A stretch of 64,000 bases of DNA. It comes from Cyanodermella asteris. Taxonomy: Eukaryota; Ascomycota; Lecanoromycetes; Ostropales; Stictidaceae. The position numbers and the translations under genes were made by a program. The notes below the pieces were generated by a model. The model ran no database searches, had not been told where the DNA came from, and saw nothing but the letters and a program-made list of their open reading frames with translations. The DNA lies in NCBI GenBank assembly GCA_900618795.1, contig UYJD01000006.1, forward strand, positions 1,654,519 to 1,718,518. Reading direction: 5' to 3'. Below are positions 63,984-64,000 of the stretch, piece after piece (within the stretch, counting starts at the first letter, position 1; each line of letters begins with the position of its first letter).

Positions 63984-64000
63984 GCTCTGATCGTGTGCGT

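Noticed and set aside
1-64000. tRNA, rRNA, CRISPR, transposase, reverse transcriptase or virus-like genes
   Set aside because: I looked for tRNA B-box-like GGTTCGANNCC and for typical protein motifs and saw none that stood up; a tool-based search could still find small ones.

Overview
The window is nuclear DNA of a filamentous ascomycete (Pezizomycotina; the gene repertoire suggests Dothideomycetes, but that is inference). Genes lie singly on both strands. They are cut by short introns of about 50-60 nt with GT/AG ends and CTRAC-like branch sites. Several products belong to fungal families: Clr5, Iec3, Hsp88, the fungal rhodopsin-like membrane family and Ssd1/GUL-1. No transposon, retroelement, virus-like element, tRNA or rRNA was recognised.

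Layout. 1-11 kb: a Cys-rich single-pass surface protein, a Clr5-domain protein with a cluster of repeated motifs upstream, an 18-bp degenerate minisatellite, the INO80 subunit Iec3, and the Hsp110-type chaperone Hsp88. 12-20.5 kb: a HIGH-motif nucleotidyltransferase, a divergent phosphatidylserine-synthase-like enzyme, an ATP-grasp ligase and a POT/PTR2 peptide transporter. These four form two divergent pairs around an intergenic region carrying a 79-bp tandem repeat, and they look like an accessory metabolic module between housekeeping genes. 22-32 kb: syntaxin Sed5, then a very long disordered protein whose last intron, if retained, gives a short isoform. 33-40 kb: an eroded island with a rhodopsin-like remnant, a truncated monocarboxylate-transporter 5' end, an apparently intact SDR reductase, a cytochrome P450 pseudogene, and a second rhodopsin-like gene with a one-base frame break in a G9 run. 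40.7-43.4 kb: an amidohydrolase and ribosomal protein uL1 (with 9- and 10-nt exons). 44-56 kb: Gle1, Ssd1 and Sas10/Utp3 (mRNA export, translational control, ribosome biogenesis). 56.5-64 kb: a regulator carrying two C2H2 fingers, a bZIP-like basic region, a Zn2Cys6 cluster and a helix-loop-helix-like segment; a two-TM protein; and the sorting nexin Mdm1.

Main points for follow-up are the composite transcription factor at 56.5 kb, the ligase/transporter/phospholipid-type module at 12-20 kb, the isoform switch with a perfect hairpin at 28.3-28.6 kb, the open 3n introns in hsp88 and ssd1, and the decaying island at 33-40 kb. Exon borders were set by reading splice signals and protein continuity by eye, not by transcript data. 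Several long open frames begin with TTG or GTG; for those I chose the first ATG or a splice acceptor.
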